Part shown: positions 1 through 5,775 of the stretch, one piece after another
Layout of the letters: every line of letters begins with the position of its first letter
How positions within the stretch are numbered: the first letter of the stretch is position 1
Position numbers and translations under genes: made by a program
Assembly (NCBI GenBank): GCA_023150495.1
Contig: JAKLKT010000100.1
Span: 1-10,658, forward strand
Origin: Planctomycetota bacterium
GTDB lineage: Bacteria > Planctomycetota > PLA2
Length of the DNA stretch: 10,658 bases
Reading direction: 5' to 3'
The notes under the pieces: generated by a model
What the model was told of the DNA's origin: nothing
Seen by the model: the letters and a program-made list of their open reading frames with translations, nothing else
Databases searched by the model: none

Positions 1-1
1 C

Positions 2-511
2 CATTCGCGCGGCGAGCGCAAGCGCGCGTGGCGCCACTACGAGGAGGCGCTCGCGCTCGCGGGGTCGCGCGGCCGCTGCCTCACGCGCGCCGACATGGGC
101 AACGCGGCGCTCAACGAGGAGGACCACGAGCGCGCGGTGCGCCTCCTCGAGGAGTCGCTCGCCGTGGGTCCGACCGGCAGCCGCGCGCAGCTCGCGCTCT
201 GGCGTCTCGCTCGCGCGCACAAGGCGGCGGGGCGGGCGACGGAGGCGAGCGCGTGCGCGCACCGCGCGGAGAAGATGCTCGAGGATCTCGGCGGCGTGCC
301 TCCGCCGCAGTACGGCCCCGAGATCTACTACAGCCTCGGCACCACGTTCGAGGCCGGCGAGGGGGCGCGGCAGTACCTCGCGAAGGCGAACGAGCTGCTC
401 GGGGCCCGCTCGCGGTCGATCCGCAGCATGGTGCGGCGCCACCACTACCTCACGATGACCTGGCCGAACCGCGAGATTCTCGAGGAGGCGCGCCACCTCC
501 TCGAGGGCTGA
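2..511 (+). CDS. TPR-repeat protein, C-terminal fragment
   Basis: The reading frame is open from the left edge (first full codon at 2) to TGA at 509-511, giving about 169 residues of a protein whose N-terminus lies outside the window. Helical pairs match the tetratricopeptide pattern: WRHYEEALALA near the start, then a unit around ALNEEDHERAVRLLEESLAV, then LWRLARAHKAAGRATEASA. A weaker unit follows (IYYSLGTTFEAGEGARQYL), then a basic helix (SIRSMVRRHHYLTM) and an acidic last helix. TPR arrays are protein-interaction scaffolds. In high-GC bacteria they often sit at the C-terminus of Ser/Thr kinases, adenylate cyclases or regulators, but no such domain is visible here, so the full function is unknown. 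The ATG at 95 lies inside a TPR unit and is unlikely to be the true start. A G-rich element follows the stop. Confidence 0.8.
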   Translation, partial: HSRGERKRAWRHYEEALALAGSRGRCLTRADMGNAALNEEDHERAVRLLEESLAVGPTGSRAQLALWRLARAHKAAGRATEASACAHRAEKMLEDLGGVPPPQYGPEIYYSLGTTFEAGEGARQYLAKANELLGARSRSIRSMVRRHHYLTMTWPNREILEEARHLLEG

Positions 512-515
512 TCGA

Positions 516-571
516 GGGGGGTCCGGGGGGCCGCCGCCCCGGCCAGCCGGTTCCCGGAGCCCCCGGAAACC
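516..571 (+). terminator. G-rich post-stop element with two hairpins
   Basis: Four bases after the TPR stop come two runs of six G (516-521 and 525-530) separated by TCC. An inverted repeat CCGGGG (523-528) / CCCCGG (537-542) follows with an 8-nt loop. A second one pairs 549-557 (GGTTCCCGG) with 563-571 (CCGGAAACC) around a 5-nt loop, with 8 of 9 positions pairing. There is no U-tract, so this is not a textbook intrinsic terminator. The position directly behind a stop codon and the strong structure suggest a 3'-end or transcription-ending role, which is an inference. Confidence 0.35.
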
Positions 572-635
572 TGCTCGGCCGGCGGGGTCGCGTACGGGCC
601 GAAGCCCGCGAAACGAGCGCAATCCCGGGAGGCGG

Positions 636-670
636 CCTTGCCCGCCGTAGCCCGGCGAGGCGGGCGAAGG
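636..670. repeat. Imperfect inverted repeat, possible REP-like intergenic palindrome
   Basis: GCCCGCC (640-646) pairs with GGCGGGC (659-665) around a 12-nt loop. The stem extends outward as CCTT (636-639) with AAGG (667-670) across a one-base bulge at 666. On the minus strand it reads as CGCCTTCGCC...GGCTACGGCGGGCAAGG. From memory this resembles a palindrome found repeatedly between genes in some high-GC environmental bacteria, but I cannot verify that here. It lies just upstream of the putative promoter of the sensor gene. Confidence 0.35.
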
Positions 671-674
671 CGGG

Positions 675-704
675 TTGCAACGCCCCCACCGCCCCACTTA
701 GCAT
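675..704 (+). promoter_or_regulatory. Putative sigma70-type promoter of the PAS/GAF sensor gene
   Basis: TTGCAA (675-680) and TAGCAT (699-704) are separated by 18 bp and each match the -35 and -10 consensus at four of six positions. Transcription would begin near 711, giving a leader of about 64 nt before ATG 775. The same -35 hexamer, TTGCAA, appears with a 17-bp spacer before the repeat lipoprotein gene at 5629, which supports both calls a little. The in-frame ATG at 703 overlaps the -10 box, which argues against it as the start. Confidence 0.4.
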
Positions 705-748
705 GGTCCGCGAGCGGCCGCGCACGCGGTCGAAGGGAGCACCCGGGA

Positions 749-778
749 ATGATGGGCCGCTCGATGGCTGCCGCATGA
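749..778 (+). CDS. Possible 9-residue leader ORF coupled to the sensor gene
   Basis: A short frame (MMGRSMAAA) begins at ATG 749 and ends at TGA 776-778. Its stop overlaps the ATG of the sensor gene (775-777) as ATGA. AAGGGAG at 733-739 gives it a good Shine-Dalgarno sequence with a 9-nt spacer, whereas the sensor ATG has no clear site of its own close by. This is the arrangement expected for translational coupling through a leader peptide. A chance mini-ORF is equally possible at this length, so the call is tentative. Confidence 0.25.
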   Translation: MMGRSMAAA

Positions 779-2682
779 CGTTCCTGCTCTGCCTCTCGCT
801 CGCCCTGCAGCTCGTTGCTGCCGCGCTCGCGCTGCGGCTCGGGCGCGAGGCAGGGTGGGCGCGCGGCTGGCTCTTCATCGCCGGGGCGATCCTCCTCATG
901 GCCGCGCGCCGGGCGGTGACGCTCGGCAACGTCCTCTCGGGGGACGTGGAGCCCGATCCGTTCGCGGAGGTCGTGGCCATCGGGATCTCCGTCCTGATGC
1001 TTCTCGGCGTGACGGCCCTCGGGCCGTTCCTGCGCTCGGTCCGGAACGCGGAGGACGTCGTCCCCCAGCTCCTCGAGTCGGCGCCGGACGCGATGATCGC
1101 GGCCGACGAGAACGACCGCATCGCGCACGTGAACGGCGCGGCGGTGCGGCTGCTCGGGTACCCGAGGGCCGAGCTCCTGGCGATGGACGTCGGCACGATC
1201 ATGCCGGAGCGCTTCCGGCAGCGGCACCGCGAGGGGTATTCCCGCTACTTCGCGAGCCCGCGCACGCGCCTCTTCCCCGCGAGCGAGGACATGCACGTGC
1301 TGCGGAAGGACGGCAGGGAGGTGCCGGTCGAGATCAGCATCGCACCGCTCGAGACGGGATCGAGGAAGCTCGTCGTCGGCGCGCTGCGCGACGTGAGCGA
1401 GCGCCGCCGCGCCGAGGCGGCGATCCGCGAGAGCGAGGGCCGCTACCGGTCGCTGATCGACGACGTGCTCGACAACTCCTCCGTCGGTGTCTGCATCGTC
1501 GGCCCGGACCGGAAGGTGGTCTGGGTGAACCGGGCCTTCACGGCCTTCTTCGGGCTGGACGCGAAGCGCACGGCCGGCACCGGCGCGCCCGAGCTCGCGG
1601 GCCTGCTCGCGGGCCTCGTCGAGGACCCGGAGGGGTTCCGCGAGCGGCTTGTCGCGGCATACGCCGAGAACACGCGCGCCGAGGGGTTCGAGTGCCGCGT
1701 CCTCCCCGGCGACGGGCGGTGGGAGCGGTGGCTCGAGCACCGGAGCCAGCCGATCTCGTCGGGCCTCTACGCCGGCGGGCGGATCGACCAGTACGCGGAC
1801 ATCACGGAGAGGAAGCTCGCCGAGCAGCGCATCCGGCAGTTCGTGAACATCGCGCGGAACATGCAGCTCGGCCTCCTCGTCTACCGGCTCGACGACAAGG
1901 CCGACGACCGCTCGCTCCGGGTCGTGATCGTCAACCCGGCGGCGGAGCGGATGCTCGGCATCCCGAAGGACGAGATCCTCGGCCGGCGGATCGACGAGGT
2001 CTTCCCCGCGCTCCGGGCCAAGGGGACCCCGGCGCTCTTCGCCGACGTGATCCGCACGGGGAGCACGAGGGAGACGAGCGACTTCGAGTACGGCGACGGC
2101 CGCGTCATCAGGAACATCTGGGCCTTCAAGGCATTCCCCCTGCCCGACGACTCGGTCGGCGTCGTCTTCGAGTCCGTGACCGCGCTTCGCCGCACGGAGG
2201 AGCTCGTGAGCAACATCGCCGCGGGCGTCGCGGACGCGCAAGGCGACGACTTCTTCCGTTCGCTGGTCCTCTATCTCGCGCGGAGCCTCGGCGTCGAGTG
2301 CGCGCTCGTGGGGGAGGTGGAGCGGGAGGGCGAGGTCTCCTGCGTGGCGTTCTGCGTGGACGGCACGGTGCGTACCGACGTGCGGTACGCGCTGGGCGGA
2401 ACGCCCTGCGAGCAGGTCACGGCGGGCCGCCTGTGCTGCCATCCCGAGGGCGTCCGGGCGCGGTTCCCGCGCGATCGCATGCTCGAGGAGATGGGCGCGG
2501 AGTGCTATCTCGGGGCGCCTCTCGTCGATGCCCTGGGCCGGCCGCTCGGGCTCATCGCGGTCATCGGCAGGCAGCCGCTCGCGGACCCCGCCACCGCGGA
2601 GAGCGTGCTGCGGATCTTCGCCGCGCGCGCCGCGGCGGAACTCGAGCGCCGCCGGGACCGGAGGGTCCCGACGGCGCCCTGA
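775..2682 (+). CDS. Membrane-anchored PAS-PAS-PAS-GAF sensor protein without output domain
   Basis: This 635-residue protein starts with hydrophobic segments at about residues 3-21, 32-44 and 65-86, consistent with an inner-membrane anchor. Three PAS domains follow at about 92-207, 222-347 and 355-468. The first has typical PAS features (APDAMIAADENDRI, GYPRAELL), and the first two end in PAC-type closures (RDVSERRRAE, ADITERKLAE). A GAF domain spans about 485-625, with the family motifs GGTPCEQV, CHPEGVR and GAECYLGAPL. This GAF type usually precedes a histidine kinase, GGDEF or sigma54-activator domain, but here the protein stops right after the GAF terminal helix (AAELERRRDR). It is probably a signal-sensing protein acting through partners or dimerisation; the ligand is unknown. 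The start is set at 775 because the hydrophobic segment begins there and ATG 703 overlaps the putative -10 box. No kinase is encoded next door: the downstream gene is convergent. Confidence 0.85.
   Translation: MTFLLCLSLALQLVAAALALRLGREAGWARGWLFIAGAILLMAARRAVTLGNVLSGDVEPDPFAEVVAIGISVLMLLGVTALGPFLRSVRNAEDVVPQLLESAPDAMIAADENDRIAHVNGAAVRLLGYPRAELLAMDVGTIMPERFRQRHREGYSRYFASPRTRLFPASEDMHVLRKDGREVPVEISIAPLETGSRKLVVGALRDVSERRRAEAAIRESEGRYRSLIDDVLDNSSVGVCIVGPDRKVVWVNRAFTAFFGLDAKRTAGTGAPELAGLLAGLVEDPEGFRERLVAAYAENTRAEGFECRVLPGDGRWERWLEHRSQPISSGLYAGGRIDQYADITERKLAEQRIRQFVNIARNMQLGLLVYRLDDKADDRSLRVVIVNPAAERMLGIPKDEILGRRIDEVFPALRAKGTPALFADVIRTGSTRETSDFEYGDGRVIRNIWAFKAFPLPDDSVGVVFESVTALRRTEELVSNIAAGVADAQGDDFFRSLVLYLARSLGVECALVGEVEREGEVSCVAFCVDGTVRTDVRYALGGTPCEQVTAGRLCCHPEGVRARFPRDRMLEEMGAECYLGAPLVDALGRPLGLIAVIGRQPLADPATAESVLRIFAARAAAELERRRDRRVPTAP
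2653..2670. terminator. Weak hairpin in the convergent 3' ends
   Basis: A perfect 7-bp inverted repeat, CGGGACC (2653-2659) and GGTCCCG (2664-2670), has a 4-nt loop. It lies inside the last codons of the sensor gene and 21-38 nt beyond the stop of the opposing secreted-protein gene. It could end transcription of the latter. There is no U-tract on either strand, so it may be only coding sequence. Confidence 0.2.
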
Positions 2683-2690
2683 AGGTCCTT

Positions 2691-3611
2691 CTAGTCGCGG
2701 TTCTTCTTCTTGAAGCAGAAGCCGCCGTCGCCCTTCGACTTCTTCTCGACACCGAGGCAGTCGCGGAACGCCTGCGCGAGCTCCAGCACCACGTCCCTCT
2801 GGCCGTCGGTGATGACCCCGAGCTTGTGGAGGAGGCGTACCTGGTACTCGAGGGCGCGCACGTTGGCGGCGGCCGCCTTCAGCTTGCCCTTGTCGAGGTG
2901 CTTCTCGGCGTTGCCGAGGAGCCGCGCCATCGCGCACTGCTTGAACTTGTTCGCGCCGAGGCCATCGACCGCCTCGCGGAGCTGATCGAGCAGCCCCTCG
3001 CAGGTCGGCGTCTCCTCGACCGGCGGCTCCTCCTCCGAGGCGGGCTCCTCCTCCGGCGGGGGCGGCGGCTCCGCTTCGTACGTGACGAAGTTGAAGTCCG
3101 TTCCGGAGACCGGCCACGGGTTGCCGCTGCAGCTGTAGGCGGTCCCGGACGCGTAGGGATTCCCGCCCTGCCCGACCCACATGAGCACCGTGGTCGGCGG
3201 CGTCACCCACTCGATCAGGTAGGTGTTCCCCGGCGTCAGCGTGATCGCCGAGAAGTCGAACCGCACGAGGACCTGTGCGTTCGCCGAGAGCGGTCCGGAC
3301 ACGAAGGATGTCGCCTCGCCGAGCACCGTGCCCGACGAGGATCCGTCCCGGATCCGCGCGGTCGTCGAGGCCCCCTCGGTCGGGAAGGCCGAGCCCGCCA
3401 TCAGGCGCAGCTCCACCGCCACGAGGTTGTCCGCCGAGGGCACGAAGCCCTGGTGGACGCTGCCGTTCAGGATCGGCGGGCTGCCGCAGCCGAAGCCGCT
3501 GCCCCCTGCCGGGTCGTTCTGCTGGTCCACGACGCCCTGGGCAAGGGCGCCGCTGGCCATGAGCAGCAGTGCGAGTGACGCAACTGCCGCCCGCGGCAAA
3601 AGGGATCGCAT
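2691..3611 (-). CDS. Secreted beta-sandwich protein with FIMAH-like helical C-terminal domain
   Basis: The 306-residue product has a Sec signal peptide (basic MRSLLPR, hydrophobic core, likely cleavage ALA/QG near residue 24). Residues 25-178 form a beta-rich module with motifs such as LVAVELRL, ARIRDGS, TVLGEA, LTPGNTYLIEW and DFNFVTY. This pattern recurs in secreted or cell-surface proteins and is probably a jelly-roll-like sandwich. A Pro/Glu linker (about 179-203) leads to a helical domain (about 204-290) containing GLLDQLREAV, LLGNAEKHLDKGKLKAAAANVRAL and ITDGQRDVVLELAQAF, which resembles the FIMAH domain of exported bacterial proteins. The tail is Lys-rich. Six cysteines (42, 161, 204, 226, 285, 299) could form disulfides. 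ATG 3611 follows AGGAG (3619-3623) with a 7-nt spacer. The repeat lipoprotein gene lies 185 nt upstream on the same strand; the sensor gene is convergent with an 8-nt gap. The biological role is unknown, perhaps surface binding or adhesion. Confidence 0.75.
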   Translation of the reverse strand: MRSLLPRAAVASLALLLMASGALAQGVVDQQNDPAGGSGFGCGSPPILNGSVHQGFVPSADNLVAVELRLMAGSAFPTEGASTTARIRDGSSSGTVLGEATSFVSGPLSANAQVLVRFDFSAITLTPGNTYLIEWVTPPTTVLMWVGQGGNPYASGTAYSCSGNPWPVSGTDFNFVTYEAEPPPPPEEEPASEEEPPVEETPTCEGLLDQLREAVDGLGANKFKQCAMARLLGNAEKHLDKGKLKAAAANVRALEYQVRLLHKLGVITDGQRDVVLELAQAFRDCLGVEKKSKGDGGFCFKKKNRD

Positions 3612-3634
3612 CGTCCTTCTCCTTTCACCGCTAC

Positions 3635-3644
3635 CCTCCGGAGG
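3635..3644. promoter_or_regulatory. 10-bp perfect palindrome upstream of the secreted-protein gene
   Basis: CCTCCGGAGG is a perfect palindrome 24 nt upstream of ATG 3611. In the mRNA its CCUCC half could pair with the Shine-Dalgarno region (AAGGAGAAGG), or the site could be an operator. In such GC-rich sequence it may also be chance. I could not identify a convincing promoter in the 185-nt gap on the minus strand. Confidence 0.15.
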
Positions 3645-3769
3645 CAAGGAAACCACCCAACGGGGGGACGACAAGGCGGCGCCGGTTCCGTGTCCCGCGC
3701 CCGGACGGCACGGCACGGTCGAAGCGGAGCGGAGGGGTTTCCGCCGTCTCGATTCGGGTCGCGCCGGCT

Positions 3770-3797
3770 CCCCCTGCCCCCGGACCCCCTGACCCCC
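3770..3797 (-). promoter_or_regulatory. Perfect four-run G-quadruplex motif overlapping the stop codon
   Basis: Read on the minus strand this is G5-TCA-G5-TCC-G5-CA-G5: four runs of exactly five G with loops of 3, 3 and 2 nt. The first G is the last base of the TAG stop of the repeat lipoprotein gene. It satisfies the usual G-quadruplex rule (four G3+ runs, loops of 1-7 nt) comfortably and lies on the coding strand, so both DNA and mRNA could fold. It may mark the 3' end, protect the transcript or separate expression from the downstream gene at 3611. The function is inferred. Confidence 0.6.
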
Positions 3798-5629
3798 TAC
3801 TGGATGGTCGTGACGCAGAGCACCGTGTCGAGAAGATCCCCGTCCTCGTTCAGGTCCGCGCCGGCCATCGCCTCGGAGGTCGGGAACACGAAGGTGCCCG
3901 GGCCCGTGCGCAGCGGCTGCGCCGCGCCCGCCGAGCACTCGCCCGCGAAGTAGGGCGTGGGGGAGATGAGCGGCGGCGGCGACAGGCTCGGGTTGAGCGC
4001 GATCAGCTCGAGCGCGGAGTCCGCCGTGTCGCCGTCCCCGTTGAGGTCGCCGTACGTCGCCGACTGCCCCTCGGGAAGCACGGCCGCGACGCGCACCTCC
4101 TGCGCCGACAGGCGGAAGAACGTCGCGCTCGTCGTGATGATGCCGAGCCCGCGCGGCGCCGGCACCGGGTCGCCGAGGTCGATGTAGAACTGCACGACGT
4201 CGGTCGTGCTGCCGTTGCCGTTCAGGTCGGCGCCGCCCTGCGCCGACTCGTCGACGCCCGCGAACGCGTCGATCCCCGAGAGCGCGTAGGCCGGCGCAGC
4301 GAGCGAGAGGTTCGCCACGGTCCCCGGCGCGGTCGCCGTGTCCACGAGGAAGAGGACGGCGTCCGCCTTGTCGCCGTCGAGGTTCAGGTCGGTGCCCCCG
4401 AACCCCGACGCGCCTTCCGACACGGCCACGAGACCGCGCGTCCCGTCGATCGCGGGCGTCCGCGCCGCGACGGCGACGGTCGCGTGGAGGTTCAACGTGG
4501 CAGGCGCGGTCGTGTCCACCCACGCGAGGATCGCGTCGAGCTGGTCGAAGTCGTTGTTGATGTCGCGCCTCTGCCCCGCCTCGCTCACGGCGACGACCGC
4601 CCGCGCGGCGCCGGCGCCGATGCCGACCGAGGTCGCGCCCGCGACGGCGAACGACGGGATCACGGGCGTGAAGGGCAGCGTCTCGCCGGAGCCCGTCGCG
4701 AGGTCGAAGACCGCGAGGATCGCGTCGTTCGCGTCGCCGTCGTTGTTCAGGTCGATGCCGTTGTCGCCCGCCTCGTCGATGAAGTAGACCGCCGCGCTGT
4801 TCGTGAGCGCGAAGGGGTGGTTCGCGACCGCGCGCGCCGCGCCACCGCCGATCCGGCGGAGCGTCGGCAGGCCGGGCGTGAAGTCGATCGCGTGGAGCGC
4901 GAAATCGAGGAGGTCGGGGTCGCCGTTCAGCGAGACGCCCTGCGACGCCTCGCTCGCCGCGTAGAGCACGCGGCCGTTGCGGGCGACGAGCTGGGTCGTC
5001 GGCGCGTAGGCGGGGGCGGCGAGCACCGAAAGGGCGAATGCGGCACCGGAGAAGGCGCGCGGGACGATGTCCAGCTGATCCCCGTCCCCGTTCCGGTCCA
5101 CGCGGTCGGCACCCTCGGACTCGAGGAGCACGAACCCCCCCGCGGTGCCCGCCCCGGCGCCGGCGAACGGCGCCGCGATGCCGGTGTTCAGGGGGTTCGT
5201 CCCCGGCGCGAAGGGACGCGCGGGGTCGTAGACGAACCAGATGAGATCCGCGAAGTCGCCGTCCCCGTTGAAGTCGCTGCCGGCCTGCCCGGTCTCGCTC
5301 ACGAGGAATGCGACCTGGACGTTCGACGGGATGATCCGGCCGACCACCGCGAGCGCCATGGGCCGGACGGCGCCCGTCGCCGTGTCGATCTCGTGGATCA
5401 CCTCGTCGAGCAGGTCCCCGTCCGCGTTCAGGTCCGCCCCCATCTCGGCCTCGGAGACCGCGACGAAGACGAGGTTCGAGAGCGCGGTCGCGTTCGGGTA
5501 GGCGGACCCGATGGCGAGCCCGGTCGAAACGGTCTCGGCGTAGGGAGGCGGGGGGGGCGGGGGGGGGTCGTCGCCGCCGCCGCCGCCGCCGCAGGAACAG
5601 AGGAGGAGGAGGGGCCAGAGGCGTCTCAA
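3797..5629 (-). CDS. Lipoprotein with ten dockerin/EF-hand-like calcium-loop repeats
   Basis: The 610-residue product begins with a lipoprotein-type signal peptide (MRRLWPLLLLCSC, lipidated Cys probably 13), then a Gly6 stretch, two Asp and eight Pro. The rest consists of ten units of 53-64 residues, each with a loop of the form D-x-N-x-D-G-D-x-x-D. The loops start at residues 66, 119, 178, 233, 293, 356, 414, 468, 528 and 592. Those at 233 (S for the first D, P for G), 356 (F for G) and 468 (GNGSTT) are degenerate. Several loops follow VSE and a Gly. The spacing of Asp/Asn ligands resembles dockerin and EF-hand calcium loops. Repeated strand-loop-strand units suggest a calcium-stabilised beta-propeller or solenoid displayed at the cell envelope; the fold is inferred. 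No enzyme motif is visible. TTG 5629 is the only upstream start in frame that yields the complete signal peptide. Confidence 0.75.
   Translation of the reverse strand: MRRLWPLLLLCSCGGGGGGDDPPPPPPPPYAETVSTGLAIGSAYPNATALSNLVFVAVSEAEMGADLNADGDLLDEVIHEIDTATGAVRPMALAVVGRIIPSNVQVAFLVSETGQAGSDFNGDGDFADLIWFVYDPARPFAPGTNPLNTGIAAPFAGAGAGTAGGFVLLESEGADRVDRNGDGDQLDIVPRAFSGAAFALSVLAAPAYAPTTQLVARNGRVLYAASEASQGVSLNGDPDLLDFALHAIDFTPGLPTLRRIGGGAARAVANHPFALTNSAAVYFIDEAGDNGIDLNNDGDANDAILAVFDLATGSGETLPFTPVIPSFAVAGATSVGIGAGAARAVVAVSEAGQRRDINNDFDQLDAILAWVDTTAPATLNLHATVAVAARTPAIDGTRGLVAVSEGASGFGGTDLNLDGDKADAVLFLVDTATAPGTVANLSLAAPAYALSGIDAFAGVDESAQGGADLNGNGSTTDVVQFYIDLGDPVPAPRGLGIITTSATFFRLSAQEVRVAAVLPEGQSATYGDLNGDGDTADSALELIALNPSLSPPPLISPTPYFAGECSAGAAQPLRTGPGTFVFPTSEAMAGADLNEDGDLLDTVLCVTTIQ
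5543..5587 (-). repeat. Homopolymer and GCC-repeat tract at the 5' end of the lipoprotein gene
   Basis: On the plus strand, G8 (5550-5557) and G9 (5559-5567) runs separated by one C are followed by a GCC/CGC trinucleotide tract. They encode the Gly6-Asp2-Pro8 linker just behind the lipidated cysteine. A gain or loss of one base in either G run would shift the frame near codon 25. The plus strand here can also form a G-quadruplex (GGG-A-GG-C-G8-C-G9). Confidence 0.55.
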
Positions 5630-5640
5630 GTGCGGACGAA

Positions 5641-5664
5641 AAAGGGCGCCTGAGGGCGCCCTTT
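5641..5664 (-). promoter_or_regulatory. Terminator-like hairpin in the leader of the lipoprotein gene
   Basis: AAAGGGCGCC (5641-5650) and GGCGCCCTTT (5655-5664) form a perfect 10-bp stem with a 4-nt loop. On the minus strand the stem runs into a U5 tract (5639-5643), the form of an intrinsic terminator. It ends only 11 nt before the TTG start at 5629, and no minus-strand gene lies upstream within the window. It may be an attenuator. Alternatively it could bridge the purine-rich GGAAGGAAG (5673-5665) to the start codon, since no Shine-Dalgarno sequence lies between the hairpin and TTG. On the plus strand it is followed by TTTCTTCC, a poorer U-tract. Confidence 0.6.
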
Positions 5665-5677
5665 CTTCCTTCCAGAG

Positions 5678-5706
5678 AGCATAGCCGTCGAGGACACCCC
5701 TTGCAA
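5678..5706 (-). promoter_or_regulatory. Putative sigma70-type promoter of the repeat lipoprotein gene
   Basis: On the minus strand TTGCAA (5706-5701) and TATGCT (5683-5678) are separated by exactly 17 bp. Both hexamers match consensus at four of six positions. Transcription would begin near 5671, giving a leader of about 40 nt that consists mostly of the 5641-5664 hairpin. Confidence 0.45.
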
Positions 5707-5761
5707 CGCGGCCGGTGGGCGGGACGCCGTCCGATTCCGGGGCGGCCCGTCAAGGAGGCCC

Positions 5762-5767
5762 TAGAAT
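5762..5767 (+). promoter_or_regulatory. TAGAAT -10 box, possible leaderless start of the dehydrogenase gene
   Basis: TAGAAT differs from TATAAT at one position and ends 8 nt before ATG 5776, which would place the transcription start at or within 2 nt of the A of ATG. No TTGACA-like -35 box is seen 16-18 bp upstream. AAGGAGG (5752-5758) also lies upstream but is 17 nt from the ATG, farther than the usual 5-10 nt, so a leaderless mRNA is a reasonable alternative. Confidence 0.4.
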
Positions 5768-5775
5768 CCGGCGTC

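Noticed and set aside
28..774. Upstream extension of the sensor frame to 28
   Set aside because: The region to 511 is the TPR gene in another frame. The remainder is non-coding with hairpins and a promoter, and ATG 703 overlaps the putative -10 box.
445..3210. Long minus-strand open frame opposite the sensor gene (921 codons)
   Set aside because: Its product is Arg/Ala/Pro-rich and shows no domain pattern, while the plus strand encodes clear PAS and GAF domains. Long antisense frames are expected at this GC content.
4020..5440. Spaced near-identical DNA repeats (GTCGCCGTCCCCGTT-type) suggesting a CRISPR-like array
   Set aside because: The spacing is about 160-190 bp, variable, and always in frame. 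They encode the DGDLN-type calcium loops of the lipoprotein.
3569..5653. Long plus-strand open frame opposite the repeat lipoprotein gene (694 codons)
   Set aside because: It is a composition-driven shadow, an Arg/Val/Glu-rich mirror of the D-x-N-x-D repeats. The minus strand has a signal peptide, lipobox and regular repeats.
5701..5730. Plus-strand promoter for the dehydrogenase using TTGCAA at 5701
   Set aside because: TTGCAA is palindromic, but no -10-like hexamer lies 16-18 bp downstream on the plus strand. The minus-strand pairing with TATGCT fits much better.
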